64,000 nucleotides of DNA from positions 21,652-85,651 of the forward strand of contig JAFRUI010000011.1 of the NCBI GenBank assembly GCA_017438945.1, written 5' to 3'. The notes beneath the pieces are model-generated. The model was not told the origin of the DNA, ran no database searches, and saw nothing but the letters and a program-made list of their open reading frames with translations. Both the position numbers and the translations under genes were made by a program. How positions within the stretch are numbered: the first letter of the stretch is position 1; every line of letters begins with the position of its first letter. Of the stretch, positions 17,632-26,682 are shown in pieces. Source of the DNA: Bacteroidales bacterium (lineage in GTDB: Bacteria > Bacteroidota > Bacteroidia > Bacteroidales > WCHB1-69).

Positions 17632-18570
17632 TTACCGCAATTCCGCGTGCTCTTTCACGCGCTTTTTGTCCTTGAACCAAAGACCATAAACCTCACTCAC
17701 ATTGCCGGCGGTGATAAACGCCTTGATTTCTTCCTTGCCGATAAATTCCATCAGTTTGGAGAACTCATCTTTCGTCAACAGAGTTTCCAATTCAATGGAT
17801 TTCTCGTTGGTGTAACCACCGATAACTTCATACAATGTACAACCGCGCACCAGCTGGTCAATGATATATCGGCGGATGCGATCATAGTCCTTGGAGACAA
17901 TGCAGACACGTTTGCGGTTGTTGAGGTTCGCCGTGAAGTAATCAACCACCAAACCGTTAATCCAAGTACCGATAAGGCCGATAACGACCATACGGAACGG
18001 ATTGATGGCAAAAGCCGTACAGCAAATACACGCTCCCGCGATGGACACCGACTTGCCGATATCGAAATGCAGATACTTGTTAACAATTTTAGCCAGGATG
18101 TCCAGCCCCCCGGTGGAAGCGTTAATGGAGAACAACACCGCCTGCGCCGCACTCAACAGCAACACGAAACAGCAAAGGTCGAACCAGATGTCGCCCATCA
18201 CTGAAGTGGTGCCTTCTGCCACGAATTTCGTGTAGGGAAGATATTTCTCAAGCAAGGCCATCAGAGGTCCCAAGATAAGGGCTGTATAAACCGTTTTGAT
18301 ACCGAACTCCTTACCAATCAGAAAATAAGCCAACACCAACAGGATGGCGTTCACCACTAAAATGACCGTTGACACCGGCAGCGCAAACCCGAAAAGCTGT
18401 TCCGATATCCCGCTGATGACAATGGACAAACCCGAAATCGTACCAATAATCAGCTTACTCGGCACTAAGAAATAATAGACTGCACAGGCCGTGATTAACA
18501 TTCCCACGGTCATGATGAGAAGCTCTATCCAGAACTTCTTCGATTTAAGAATCCCTAATACTTTTTCCAT
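17632..18570 (-). CDS. YitT family membrane protein (DUF161 plus DUF2179)
   Basis: A 312-residue inner-membrane protein. The first 210 residues contain about five transmembrane helices in the YitT_membrane pattern (FLVPSKLIIGTISGLSIVIS, INASTGGLDILAKIVNKYLH). The last 90 residues form the soluble DUF2179 domain (VCIVSKDYDRIRRYIIDQL, RGCTLYEVIGGYT, FITAGNVSEVYG). The biochemical role of the family is not established. It stands alone, with a word repeat before it and a shared terminator after it. Confidence 0.88.
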   Translation of the reverse strand: MEKVLGILKSKKFWIELLIMTVGMLITACAVYYFLVPSKLIIGTISGLSIVISGISEQLFGFALPVSTVILVVNAILLVLAYFLIGKEFGIKTVYTALILGPLMALLEKYLPYTKFVAEGTTSVMGDIWFDLCCFVLLLSAAQAVLFSINASTGGLDILAKIVNKYLHFDIGKSVSIAGACICCTAFAINPFRMVVIGLIGTWINGLVVDYFTANLNNRKRVCIVSKDYDRIRRYIIDQLVRGCTLYEVIGGYTNEKSIELETLLTKDEFSKLMEFIGKEEIKAFITAGNVSEVYGLWFKDKKRVKEHAELR

Positions 18571-18571
18571 A

Positions 18572-18647
18572 ACTACACTTATGACTTAAACTTTGACTAT
18601 GACTATAACAATGACTTAAACTATGACTCTAACTATAACTAACTATG
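18572..18647. repeat. Word repeat, GACTATAACTATGACT family
   Basis: A run of near-tandem ACTTAAACT, GACTATAAC and AACTATGACT words fills the gap between the M6-like protease gene and the YitT gene. Confidence 0.7.
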
Positions 18648-18674
18648 TCTTTGGTGGTGGCTTTTAGAAAAGGG

Positions 18675-20252
18675 TTATTGTTTTACGAATGGTTTCGTAA
18701 TCATGCCTTTTTCTGTAGCAACTCGGACGAAATAGACGCCGGCGGGAAGATTTCCAACGTTAATCCGGGTCTGTAAGGGCGAATAATTATTCGCCACCAC
18801 ATCGGTGTGCATCAATTTGCCGTAAACATCGAAAACCTCAACGGAAAATCCACTTAATTGTACATTGTCCATTGTACATTGTACATTGACGAAATCGCTC
18901 GTCGGATTCGGATAAACACTCAGCTCGCCGGCAAGGGAATGCTCCTCAATGCCCGTGTCAAAGAAGTGGACGTGGAAGGACAGCTGCTGGCCATTTTCCT
19001 GTATATTGGTGATTTCGAAGCTGTTTTCCGGCGTACCATCGGTCAAATAAGGATGAGGATCCGTGGTCGGGCCGAAGGAGGTGCGGTGAGAAGCTTGACT
19101 GAAAAACGCCTCGCTGATCCAACCATTCACAGTATCGATTTCACTTCCCGGACGGAATATCCAGTATTGGTGCGCCTGGTTGTAGAAGTCGAAGAACGCA
19201 TTGGCGAACATGCCATTGTAATCCAACGACACGGTGTCGTTCCATCGGGCCACCAGAAGTCCTGTGCCGGGAATGCCCTCGTCAAAGAGGTCCTCCTTGC
19301 TGCGATACTCAAACACATACCATTGCGTGGAATCTATTTGCGATTTGATGTAATAGCAGTTCTGCGAAGGACTGGAACCGACGCTCAGCAGCGTGTAGTC
19401 ACCATCCTCCGTGATTTCTATCGGATCATCCGACACATGCAGAATCTTGTTCTTGTAAATGGCAGCCATCTGGTTGTTCTGATAGTTGCTGCACATCATG
19501 TCCCACGCTCCGGCAGCTGAAACGTCCCCATAATTGACGTAATGGTAAAGGTCTGGCAGGTTGAGCGAATGCCCCATCTCGTGGCGGAACACATGGGCAC
19601 TGAACAAGGCCGGGGGCGCACCCTCGAACTCAAAATTGAACGTATTGATTCTCAGTCCATTGATCTTCGGCTCATAGTCCAGTGAATCGTACGGGAAATA
19701 CTCCATGTGAGGCCAGAGGATAGATGCCCACTCGCCCGTGCCGCCTTTCACGATAATGCTGAGATTATCGAGCATTCCGTCATCATTGCCGTCAAGACTG
19801 ACATTCGAATCGACTAAATGCATGGAATCGACATAGCTGACGATGCGCCCCAAAAGCTGCGCCTCGCGCATGGAAACGCCCATGAACGGATTCGGTTCTG
19901 TGTAGCCGATGGGGTTCCACGGAGTATATGGCTCAAAATACGCGCGAGGATGTGTATCCTGATAGGAGACTATCACTCCATTCTGGATGTTGTTCGTATA
20001 AATAGTATTGTAATGGATCTTGCCATAGGTCATCACATCATAGAAATTATAGACGCTGAGATAACCCGGAGTCCTCCCATTAAACATGGTGTCGATTTGT
20101 GCAAACGGATGGTCAATCTCCGCATCATCCGCAAAACGGACAAAAACCACCAAATTGGTCAATTCGGTGCTCTGCTGTGCATGCACTCTTGCCGGAATCA
20201 TTCCCAGCAACACAGCAAAAACAAATAATGTGATTGTAAAGTTCTTTTGCAT
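18675..20252 (-). CDS. Secreted M6-like metalloprotease with T9SS type-A sorting domain
   Basis: A 525-residue secreted zinc protease. The signal peptide ends RVHAQ. The zinc site is HEMGHSLNLPDLYHY with His224, Glu225 and His228, matching the HExGHxxxxPDxY pattern of M6 (immune inhibitor A-like) peptidases. GTGLLVARWND and the later beta-rich region also fit that family. The last 80 residues are a type-A T9SS sorting domain (LSVYPNPTSDFVNV, GNLPAGVYFVRVATEKG). Residues about 455-466 of that domain are encoded by a TACAATG word repeat, read in frame. Export to the surface or medium through T9SS and degradation of host or dietary protein are inferred. Confidence 0.88.
   Translation of the reverse strand: MQKNFTITLFVFAVLLGMIPARVHAQQSTELTNLVVFVRFADDAEIDHPFAQIDTMFNGRTPGYLSVYNFYDVMTYGKIHYNTIYTNNIQNGVIVSYQDTHPRAYFEPYTPWNPIGYTEPNPFMGVSMREAQLLGRIVSYVDSMHLVDSNVSLDGNDDGMLDNLSIIVKGGTGEWASILWPHMEYFPYDSLDYEPKINGLRINTFNFEFEGAPPALFSAHVFRHEMGHSLNLPDLYHYVNYGDVSAAGAWDMMCSNYQNNQMAAIYKNKILHVSDDPIEITEDGDYTLLSVGSSPSQNCYYIKSQIDSTQWYVFEYRSKEDLFDEGIPGTGLLVARWNDTVSLDYNGMFANAFFDFYNQAHQYWIFRPGSEIDTVNGWISEAFFSQASHRTSFGPTTDPHPYLTDGTPENSFEITNIQENGQQLSFHVHFFDTGIEEHSLAGELSVYPNPTSDFVNVQCTMDNVQLSGFSVEVFDVYGKLMHTDVVANNYSPLQTRINVGNLPAGVYFVRVATEKGMITKPFVKQ
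18854..18888. repeat. TGTACATTG word repeat within the M6-like protease gene
   Basis: Four near-tandem copies of AATGTACAATG (minus-strand reading) encode NVQCTMDNVQLS inside the sorting domain. The DNA has the same style as the intergenic word repeats, but it keeps the reading frame. Confidence 0.65.
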
Positions 20253-20260
20253 TGTAACCT

Positions 20261-20350
20261 TTACTTAGACTTAAACTTAAACTTAAACTTAGATTTAAAC
20301 TTAGACTTAAGACCTAAACTACTAACTACTAACTGCTAACTGCTAACTAA
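20261..20350. repeat. Word repeat, ACTTAAACTTAG and CTAACTGCTAACTA families
   Basis: Seven or so TTAAACT/TTAGACT words are followed by ACTAACTACTAACTGCTAAC. Together they fill the gap between rpoN and the M6-like protease gene. Confidence 0.75.
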
Positions 20351-20351
20351 C

Positions 20352-21875
20352 TTATAGTTCTTTTCGAAGACGTGCCACCGGAATCCCCATCTGTTCGCGG
20401 TACTTCGCAACAGTGCGGCGGGCGATGTTGTATCCCTTCTCGTTCAGCATCGCACAGATTTTATCATCGGAGAGCGGCTTTTTCTTGTCCTCGTCGGCAA
20501 TCAGGTCGCCTAATATCTGTTTGATTTCTTTGGAGGAAACGTCATCGTCATTAACAGCTTCGGAGAAAAGGTGCTTGAGAGGAATGATACCGAAATCCGT
20601 CTGCACATACTTGCTGTTCGACACCCTCGAGATGGTGGAGATATCCGCCCCCACCTCTTGGGCTATCGTTTTGAGAATCATTGGTTTAAGATCCTTATTA
20701 TCCCCTGTCATGAAATAATCGCGCTGATGTTGCATGATGGCGTACATCGTGTTAAAAAGCAGCTTCTCGCGCAAGTCGAGAGTTTTGATGAACTGGTTCC
20801 CGTCATCAACATACTTTTTCATGAAACGATCGGCCTCCGCCTTGCGACGGTTATATTCCTCCTTGGACAGAAAACGATACGCATTGCTGAATTCCTTGTT
20901 AATACGCACCGAGGGGACATACTGATTGTTCAACGTCAGGATCAGTTTCCCGTCGCGGTTGGTGATGGTGAAGTCGGGGATAATCACATCCGCATTCTTC
21001 TGCATAGGGCTGCCCAATGCTGCCGGACGCGGATCTAACTTTTGAATCACCTCCAAAACCTCTTTCAGCTCCTCGTCGGATATTTCCAAAGCGGAAGTGA
21101 TTTTATCATAATGCCGTTTCGTCAGCAAATCAAAGCAATCCGTAATCACTTTGCGGGCAAGCTGATGCACAGGAGTAGGAGACGGCATCTTGTCAAGTTG
21201 CAAAAGCAGACACTCCTGCAGATTCCGAGCTCCTGTGCCGGGCGGGTCCAACTCCTGGACGAAATGCGTCAACACGTACTCCACCTCCTGAACATCCGTC
21301 TGGACATTCTCATTGTACAGGAGTTCATTGACGATAGCCTGCAAATCCGCATGGAGATAACCCGCATCATCCAGAGTTCCCATCAGATAGGTGGCAATTT
21401 GCGCCTGTCTGGGTGTCATATCCATCGCATCCAACTGCAGTTGCCACTGCTCATGCATGGATTCGTAATAGACGTCCGATTTCGGATTTTGCGGCATTTC
21501 GGCGGGAGCGTTCAATTTGGCGATGTAATTCTCCAATTGCAAATCAGAAAATCCGTCGTCATAATCATCGTTGTCCCGATAATAATCTTCCTTGAAAATC
21601 TCATCTTCAGGCAGTTGTTCGTTCGACAACTCCAACGGATCGCCATTATTATCATACTCCTCGCGAGGGGTATCCTCACGGCTTTCCGAATCAGCGACCG
21701 AATCCTCGTCGTAAATCTCCAACGCGGGATTATCGTCAACAGCGTTTCGAATTTCCTGTTCCAAGGAGGCGTACGGCATCTCCACCAAACGCATAAGTTG
21801 TAACGTCAACGGCAGGCCGACCTGCCGTTGAACGTTCTTTTGCTCAAGGGATAAACTGTTATTCGAAGATGACAT
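20352..21875 (-). CDS. rpoN: RNA polymerase sigma-54 factor
   Basis: A 507-residue sigma-54 with all three regions. The N-terminal activator-binding helix is SLEQKNVQRQVGLPLTLQLM, an acidic linker covers about residues 50-105, the core-binding domain follows, and the RpoN box ARRTVAKYRE is at residues 485-494. The family directs polymerase to -24/-12 promoters that need an AAA+ activator. It starts 9 bp after the asnS stop, so the two are probably co-transcribed, an arrangement I recall from other Bacteroidales. No sigma-54 activator is in the window. Confidence 0.95.
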   Translation of the reverse strand: MSSSNNSLSLEQKNVQRQVGLPLTLQLMRLVEMPYASLEQEIRNAVDDNPALEIYDEDSVADSESREDTPREEYDNNGDPLELSNEQLPEDEIFKEDYYRDNDDYDDGFSDLQLENYIAKLNAPAEMPQNPKSDVYYESMHEQWQLQLDAMDMTPRQAQIATYLMGTLDDAGYLHADLQAIVNELLYNENVQTDVQEVEYVLTHFVQELDPPGTGARNLQECLLLQLDKMPSPTPVHQLARKVITDCFDLLTKRHYDKITSALEISDEELKEVLEVIQKLDPRPAALGSPMQKNADVIIPDFTITNRDGKLILTLNNQYVPSVRINKEFSNAYRFLSKEEYNRRKAEADRFMKKYVDDGNQFIKTLDLREKLLFNTMYAIMQHQRDYFMTGDNKDLKPMILKTIAQEVGADISTISRVSNSKYVQTDFGIIPLKHLFSEAVNDDDVSSKEIKQILGDLIADEDKKKPLSDDKICAMLNEKGYNIARRTVAKYREQMGIPVARLRKEL

Positions 21876-21883
21876 ATAAGCAA

Positions 21884-23281
21884 TTAAAATTCAGCGTTTT
21901 GCGGAGTTCTCGGGAACGGAATCACATCGCGGATGTTGGTCATGCCCGTGACAAACAGCAGCAAACGCTCGAAACCGAGACCGAAACCGGAGTGCGGTGC
22001 GGAACCGAACTTGCGGGTGTCGAAATACCACCAGTACTGCTCTTCCGTCATCCCCAACTCGTGGACGCGGGTAAGCAGCTTCTGATAATCGGCCTCGCGC
22101 TCGGAGCCACCGATGATTTCACCGATGGTCGGGAACAGCACGTCCATGGCACGCACCGTTTTGCCGTCTTCGTTCTGCTTCATGTAGAAGGCCTTGATTT
22201 CCTTCGGATAGTCTGTCAGGATGACCGGCTTCTTGAAATGGTTCTCCACCAGATAACGCTCGTGCTCCGATTGGAGGTCGATACCCCACTTCACCGGATA
22301 TTCGAACTTCTTCTTGGCCTGGAGCAAGATGTCGATAGCTTCGGTGTAGCCCAAACGCACAAAGTCAACTTTGGTGACGGACTCCAGACGTGCGATTAAC
22401 TCCTTGTCAAACATATCGTTGAGGAATTTCAGGTCATCCATATTGTTGTCCAAGGCATATTGGACAAGGTATTTGATGAAATCCTCGGCGAGGTCCATGT
22501 TGTCCTTGATGTCGTAGAATGCCATTTCAGGCTCAATCATCCAGAATTCGGCCAGGTGGCGCGGCGTGTTGCTGTTCTCGGCGCGGAACGTCGGACCGAA
22601 CGTGTAGATGTTGCCGAGAGCCATGGCTCCCAGTTCTCCTTCCAATTGTCCAGAGACTGTCAGGTTGGTGTGCTTACCGAAGAAGTCCTGTTTGTAATCA
22701 ATCTGACCGTCTTCAGTGCGCGGGATGTTGTTAAGGTCGAAAGTGGTGACATTGAACATCTCGCCTGCACCCTCTGCGTCTGATGCGGTAATCAACGGAG
22801 TGTGGAGGTAGAAGAAACCTCTGTCATTGAAGTATTTGTGGATGGCGAAAGCCATGGCGTGACGCAGACGGAGCACGCAGCCGAAATAGTTGGTTCTCGG
22901 ACGCAAATGGGCGATCTCACGGAGGAACTCCATGGAATGACCCTTCTTCTGCAACGGATACTGTTCCGGATCGGCACTACCGTAAACCTCTATTGTTTCG
23001 GCCTGCACCTCTACCGACTGACCCTTACCCTGCGATTCAACCAACTTACCGGTCACATGGATACACGAACCGGTGGTAATCTGCTTGAGCAAAGCCTCGT
23101 CGAATTTCTCCGTGTCGGCCACCACCTGCAGATTGGTCACGATGGAACCATCATTGAGAGCGATAAACTGCACGAAATTGTTGCCGCGTCTGGAACGAAC
23201 CCAACCTTTAACCTCCACGGGGTTGCCAATGCCGACAACCTCAGGAGTCTTGATAATATCTTTTAATCTTAATTTGTTCAT
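21884..23281 (-). CDS. asnS: Asparagine-tRNA ligase
   Basis: A 465-residue class II synthetase. The N-terminal OB fold ([20 protein letters not shown]) binds the tRNA anticodon. Motif 2 lies around [20 protein letters not shown] and motif 3 is [28 protein letters not shown] is the asparagine-type active-site segment. It charges tRNA-Asn in the cytoplasm. It is followed by rpoN at 9 bp and preceded by a long word-repeat spacer. Confidence 0.97.
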   Translation of the reverse strand: MNKLRLKDIIKTPEVVGIGNPVEVKGWVRSRRGNNFVQFIALNDGSIVTNLQVVADTEKFDEALLKQITTGSCIHVTGKLVESQGKGQSVEVQAETIEVYGSADPEQYPLQKKGHSMEFLREIAHLRPRTNYFGCVLRLRHAMAFAIHKYFNDRGFFYLHTPLITASDAEGAGEMFNVTTFDLNNIPRTEDGQIDYKQDFFGKHTNLTVSGQLEGELGAMALGNIYTFGPTFRAENSNTPRHLAEFWMIEPEMAFYDIKDNMDLAEDFIKYLVQYALDNNMDDLKFLNDMFDKELIARLESVTKVDFVRLGYTEAIDILLQAKKKFEYPVKWGIDLQSEHERYLVENHFKKPVILTDYPKEIKAFYMKQNEDGKTVRAMDVLFPTIGEIIGGSEREADYQKLLTRVHELGMTEEQYWWYFDTRKFGSAPHSGFGLGFERLLLFVTGMTNIRDVIPFPRTPQNAEF

Positions 23282-23286
23282 GTTTT

Positions 23287-23397
23287 TGACTATAACTATG
23301 ACTATAACTATTGACTATAACTCTGGCTTTGGGCAATTAACTATTAACTATCAACTCTAAGCTTCAATAACCAATAACCAATAACCCATAACCATTA
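23287..23397. repeat. Composite word-repeat spacer ending in the 37-bp AATAACC element
   Basis: GACTATAACTATGACTATAA words (23287-23322) and AACTATTAACTATCAACT words are followed by the 37-bp element at 23361-23397. That element begins GCTTCAATAACCAATAACC and its last three bases are the rpoD stop codon. Read on the minus strand, its final 35 bases equal 61654-61688. Confidence 0.85.
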
Positions 23398-24258
23398 CAA
23401 ATACGATTGCAGCACCTTGCACTTGGCGTTATGGCGCAGTCGGCGGATAGCTTTTTCTTTGATCTGGCGCACGCGCTCACGGGAGAGGTCAAACTGTTCC
23501 CCGATCTCATCCAGGGTCATGGGGTGCTTGCTGCCCAAACCATAGAACAATTTGAGGATTTCCGCCTCGCGCGTCGGCAAAGTATCTATCACAGAGCCGA
23601 GTTCTTGTTGTAACGATTGGTATATCAATTCTTTATCAGGAGAAACAGTATCCTCGTTACGGAGGACATCATACATATTGGTATCGTCGTCCGAAGTCAG
23701 ACTGGCGTCCATGGAGAGGTGTTTGGGGGAGTTCTTCATGGAGTCCTTGATTTCCTCCTCCGTCATCCCCATACGTTCAGCGATTTCCGACACTTTGGGT
23801 TCGCGTTGGAGTTCCTGCTCCAGAATGCCCATCGTCTTGTAAATCTTGTTGATGACACCCACCTTGTTCATAGGAAGTCGCACAATACGTGACTGCTCGG
23901 CGATGGCCTGCAGGATAGCCTGCCGGATCCACCAAACGGCAAAGGAGATGAACTTGAATCCTTTGGTCTCGTCAAAACGGTGCGCCGCCTTGATCAGTCC
24001 GAGGTTACCCTCGTTAATCAGATCGGACAAGGTAATTCCTTGATTCTGATACTGTTTCGCCACTGACACCACAAATCGGAGGTTGGCATTGGTCAGTTTC
24101 TCCAACGCGTCCTCGTCTCCATTTCTGATACGGCGGGCCAATTCCGCCTCCTCATCAGCGGTTAGCAAGGGCACCTTGCCAATATCATGCAGGTATTTGT
24201 CCAACGACGGTGTCTCACTGCGGTTGGTTACTTGTTTTGTTATTCTTAATTGTCTCAT
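23395..24258 (-). CDS. rpoD: Primary RNA polymerase sigma factor, Bacteroidota type
   Basis: A 287-residue group 1 sigma factor, short because it lacks the long region 1.1 of proteobacterial RpoD. It begins MRQLRITKQVTNRSETPSLD, the conserved start of Bacteroidota primary sigmas. Region 2 reads DLINEGNLGLIKAAHRFDET and FAVWWIRQAI. Region 3 covers about residues 140-185, and region 4 has the helix-turn-helix TLDEIGEQFDLSRERVRQIK. This factor is the one that reads the TAnnTTTG promoters seen here. Its stop codon lies inside a word repeat. Confidence 0.95.
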   Translation of the reverse strand: MRQLRITKQVTNRSETPSLDKYLHDIGKVPLLTADEEAELARRIRNGDEDALEKLTNANLRFVVSVAKQYQNQGITLSDLINEGNLGLIKAAHRFDETKGFKFISFAVWWIRQAILQAIAEQSRIVRLPMNKVGVINKIYKTMGILEQELQREPKVSEIAERMGMTEEEIKDSMKNSPKHLSMDASLTSDDDTNMYDVLRNEDTVSPDKELIYQSLQQELGSVIDTLPTREAEILKLFYGLGSKHPMTLDEIGEQFDLSRERVRQIKEKAIRRLRHNAKCKVLQSYL

Positions 24259-24289
24259 TTCCAGTAAATAAAGAGCGTTTGTTTTGGTT

Positions 24290-24393
24290 ATAGACTATTG
24301 GCTGTTAGCTATTGGCTATGGCGATGTTTGTTGAGACGTTTCAGGAAACGTCTCAACAACATTGACACTATTGCCTGTTGCCTGTTGCCTAAA
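24290..24393. repeat. Word repeats around an inverted repeat
   Basis: GGCTGTTAGCTATTGGCTAT words and GCCTGTTGCCTGTTGCC flank a palindrome at 24328-24359. All lie between rpoD and the DUF3078 gene. Confidence 0.65.
24328..24359. repeat. REP-like palindrome (GAGACGTTTC...GAAACGTCTC)
   Basis: Two 15-bp arms are perfect inverted copies separated by AG. There is no T run on either side, so a mobile REP-type element fits better than a terminator. Confidence 0.7.
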
Positions 24394-24397
24394 AAAA

Positions 24398-25450
24398 TTA
24401 GAAACTGTAACCGATACCTAAACCGACCACTTCCTTGAACTGCACGCGAGCGCGCGGACCTTCATGGTATTTGCGCCATGCCGGACCATCGATCATCACC
24501 TTGTCATAATACTTCAAGGAGGTCATCAAGCTGACACTGAACACTTTGAGGAAATTATAGGTGATAGCCACATCCCAGTCGACATCGAAATTGCCGAATT
24601 TCTGACCGTTCTCTTTGTCATGGATTCTGGCCGTGTAAGGCGTGAACAATGTAATCGTGGAGATAATCTTAAGGTTTTTCACCAAGGTGTAGTTGATACC
24701 GCCATTAATACGGAGACCCATGTTCAGACCCACAGCCTTGTAGGTACCATCCTCGCGCATCGGCAGACCATAGTTGGCGCGGAGGCTTTCCTCCAGACAG
24801 GTGGTCATACGTCCGGCGACCGGATACACACCGATGGTGAAGATGTCGTTCGGACGATATTCAATACCAAGTGCCAAGTCCGTGTAAGACGGAGAGAGCC
24901 ATTTGGAAATCAAAGAGCGGTCCACGCGCTCTCCATTCGCGTCCACGACAAAGGTCGTGTCAGCATTCCAAATGCCGTCATCAATTTTCTTGTAGTCCCA
25001 ACCAGGCGCATATTGCGAGCGGAAGCTGCCCAGCAGAGTGAGATACCATTGCGGGTGCATCTGGAAACCGACTTTGGTCGTAAGATTGATCTTGTCATTG
25101 GCTTTTCTCCAACGATACCCCTGTTTATAGTCGTTAGAGAACATTTCGCCCAATTCGGTGTCCAGATTGGTATCCCATGTCCATTTGTTTTTCTTGTAAG
25201 ACAACGTCATGTTGGCGAAGATGAAGCCCGTCACGTTGTTGTTACCGCCGGCTGCCCAGTTGAAAAGCGCGGTCTGTGCGGCATTCAGCCCGCACACACC
25301 CGTGAACTTCCAGTACTTGGCACTGTCCACTTCCGCTGATTTCACTTTGGTCTTCAAAGCCTCATCAGCGGCGGTTTTTTCATCAACTTGCGCATTGGCG
25401 AAAGAAAAAGCCAGCGCACTCATTAAAACAAGTAAAAATCCTTTCTTCAT
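24398..25450 (-). CDS. DUF3078 outer-membrane beta-barrel-like protein
   Basis: A 350-residue exported protein. The signal peptide ends FANAQ. The body has the DUF3078 opening (WKFTGVCGLNAAQTALFNWA, AGGNNNVTGFIFAN) and alternating aromatic strands ending in GLGIGYSF, a C-terminal phenylalanine typical of outer-membrane barrels. The function of the family is unknown. It lies alone between rpoD and the arginase-like gene, with a near-consensus -7 box (minus strand TATACTTG, 25477-25484). Confidence 0.85.
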   Translation of the reverse strand: MKKGFLLVLMSALAFSFANAQVDEKTAADEALKTKVKSAEVDSAKYWKFTGVCGLNAAQTALFNWAAGGNNNVTGFIFANMTLSYKKNKWTWDTNLDTELGEMFSNDYKQGYRWRKANDKINLTTKVGFQMHPQWYLTLLGSFRSQYAPGWDYKKIDDGIWNADTTFVVDANGERVDRSLISKWLSPSYTDLALGIEYRPNDIFTIGVYPVAGRMTTCLEESLRANYGLPMREDGTYKAVGLNMGLRINGGINYTLVKNLKIISTITLFTPYTARIHDKENGQKFGNFDVDWDVAITYNFLKVFSVSLMTSLKYYDKVMIDGPAWRKYHEGPRARVQFKEVVGLGIGYSF

Positions 25451-25476
25451 AATTTTTATTTTTTGTTAATAAATTT

Positions 25477-25484
25477 CAAGTATA
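25477..25484 (-). promoter_or_regulatory. Possible -7 box for the DUF3078 gene
   Basis: TATACTTG on the minus strand matches seven of eight consensus positions and lies 26 bp before the ATG at 25450. Confidence 0.35.
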
Positions 25485-25500
25485 CCGTTCAAGGTTTAAA

Positions 25501-26676
25501 CTACTGGTTGATTTTATGATAGGTTCGCCACCAGCGGTCGGAGATTTTGTCTTCGCAGGCCAACTGGTAGTCACGTTGGGAACAGGGCAGGTAGTAATTC
25601 TGCACCTGATTGTTGTCTTTCTGATAAATAGGCACAATCACCCACCAGCGTCCGGATTTCTTGCTGTTGAAGAAAACCATTTCATCCAAAGCCCCGGTCA
25701 CAGAGATGTTGAACTGACGGTAGTCGTTCTTGTTCTTGAAGTGTCCCTCAGCTTGCCGGAAGATGAATCCTTCCACGAAATACCAAAGGATGTGGGCGAT
25801 GAGCTGCGAGGTCTGGTTGTTGAAATCCAAGGTGGGGTCATATTCATAGATGCCGAATGAAGAGAGCTTGTCGCTGAGTCCCACGAATTTGGAAATCTGA
25901 CAGATTTCCTCCCCGTAGAAACCGTTGGAGGAATTATGCGGGCAGCCGGGAGCGTCCGGACGGCGGATGGCGGAAATGTCCAGGGAGACCATATCCGCAT
26001 TACGCACCACGGGCTCCACCTCCTCCAGATTCCTCCGCATCAGTCCCACCCGATAGGTCTCGAAAAAGAGACTTTCCATCATATTCACCGATTCAGGACT
26101 GTTCATGTAGCTTTGGAAACCGATGTTGGCGTAGTTCAAGAGGAAATTGGGCTGCTGGAGCACCATTTTGTTCACATAAGCATCCGATCGGATCGGTTTG
26201 TTCTCGTTTCCGAGGTCAAAACAGGCGTCTATGGAGACCACGTTGGCCACGCGTTCCATCAGCTCGTACGCCCGGTAATTGGCGAACGCCAGGTCGTTGC
26301 TGCCACCCAAGATAATCGGGATGACATTGTTCTCCACGAGAAATGCGACCACCTCAGAAACAGCACGGTAGGTGTCCTCGACGGTCTTCCCCAGACGAAG
26401 ATTCCCCAAGTCAATGATTCTCACATTCTTCCGCCATGCATAAAGCTGATAGAACTGCCGGCGGATTTCGTCGGGCGCCAAGGAACAGGAAGGATTTTGC
26501 CAGGCATTGCGCACCTCGGGGACCCCCACGATGGCTATGTCCGCCTCCTCGATATTCACAGGGACCTCCGGATTGTACATCATCACCTGGTACAACAATC
26601 TGTCCGTCAAAGATTCAGAATCCGGGATGTGCAGTGACACAATGGTCACAGGGTCAAAATAGAGTGACAAGTCCAT
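25501..26676 (-). CDS. Arginase-fold protein with degenerate metal site
   Basis: A 391-residue protein with the ureohydrolase (arginase/agmatinase/formimidoylglutamase) fold, recognisable from IPIILGGSNDLAFANYRAYE and VVSIDACFDLGN. In true family enzymes the metal ligands read GGxH, DxHxD and SxDxDxxDP. Here they are GGSND (residues 124-128, His replaced by Asn), DACFD (150-154, His replaced by Cys) and SLDISAIRRPDAPG (231 on). Two metal-binding histidines are therefore missing and manganese catalysis is doubtful. It lies 6 bp after topA on the same strand, as the last gene of pheT-ribF-topA. Databases tend to call such proteins formimidoylglutamase; I would not assign that activity. Confidence 0.8.
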   Translation of the reverse strand: MDLSLYFDPVTIVSLHIPDSESLTDRLLYQVMMYNPEVPVNIEEADIAIVGVPEVRNAWQNPSCSLAPDEIRRQFYQLYAWRKNVRIIDLGNLRLGKTVEDTYRAVSEVVAFLVENNVIPIILGGSNDLAFANYRAYELMERVANVVSIDACFDLGNENKPIRSDAYVNKMVLQQPNFLLNYANIGFQSYMNSPESVNMMESLFFETYRVGLMRRNLEEVEPVVRNADMVSLDISAIRRPDAPGCPHNSSNGFYGEEICQISKFVGLSDKLSSFGIYEYDPTLDFNNQTSQLIAHILWYFVEGFIFRQAEGHFKNKNDYRQFNISVTGALDEMVFFNSKKSGRWWVIVPIYQKDNNQVQNYYLPCSQRDYQLACEDKISDRWWRTYHKINQ

Positions 26677-26682
26677 TCTTAC

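Noticed and set aside
20261-20350. Possible CRISPR remnant or origin iterons in the word-repeat spacers
   Set aside because: Word length and spacing vary, no unique spacers are present, and no cas, rep or dnaA gene is nearby.
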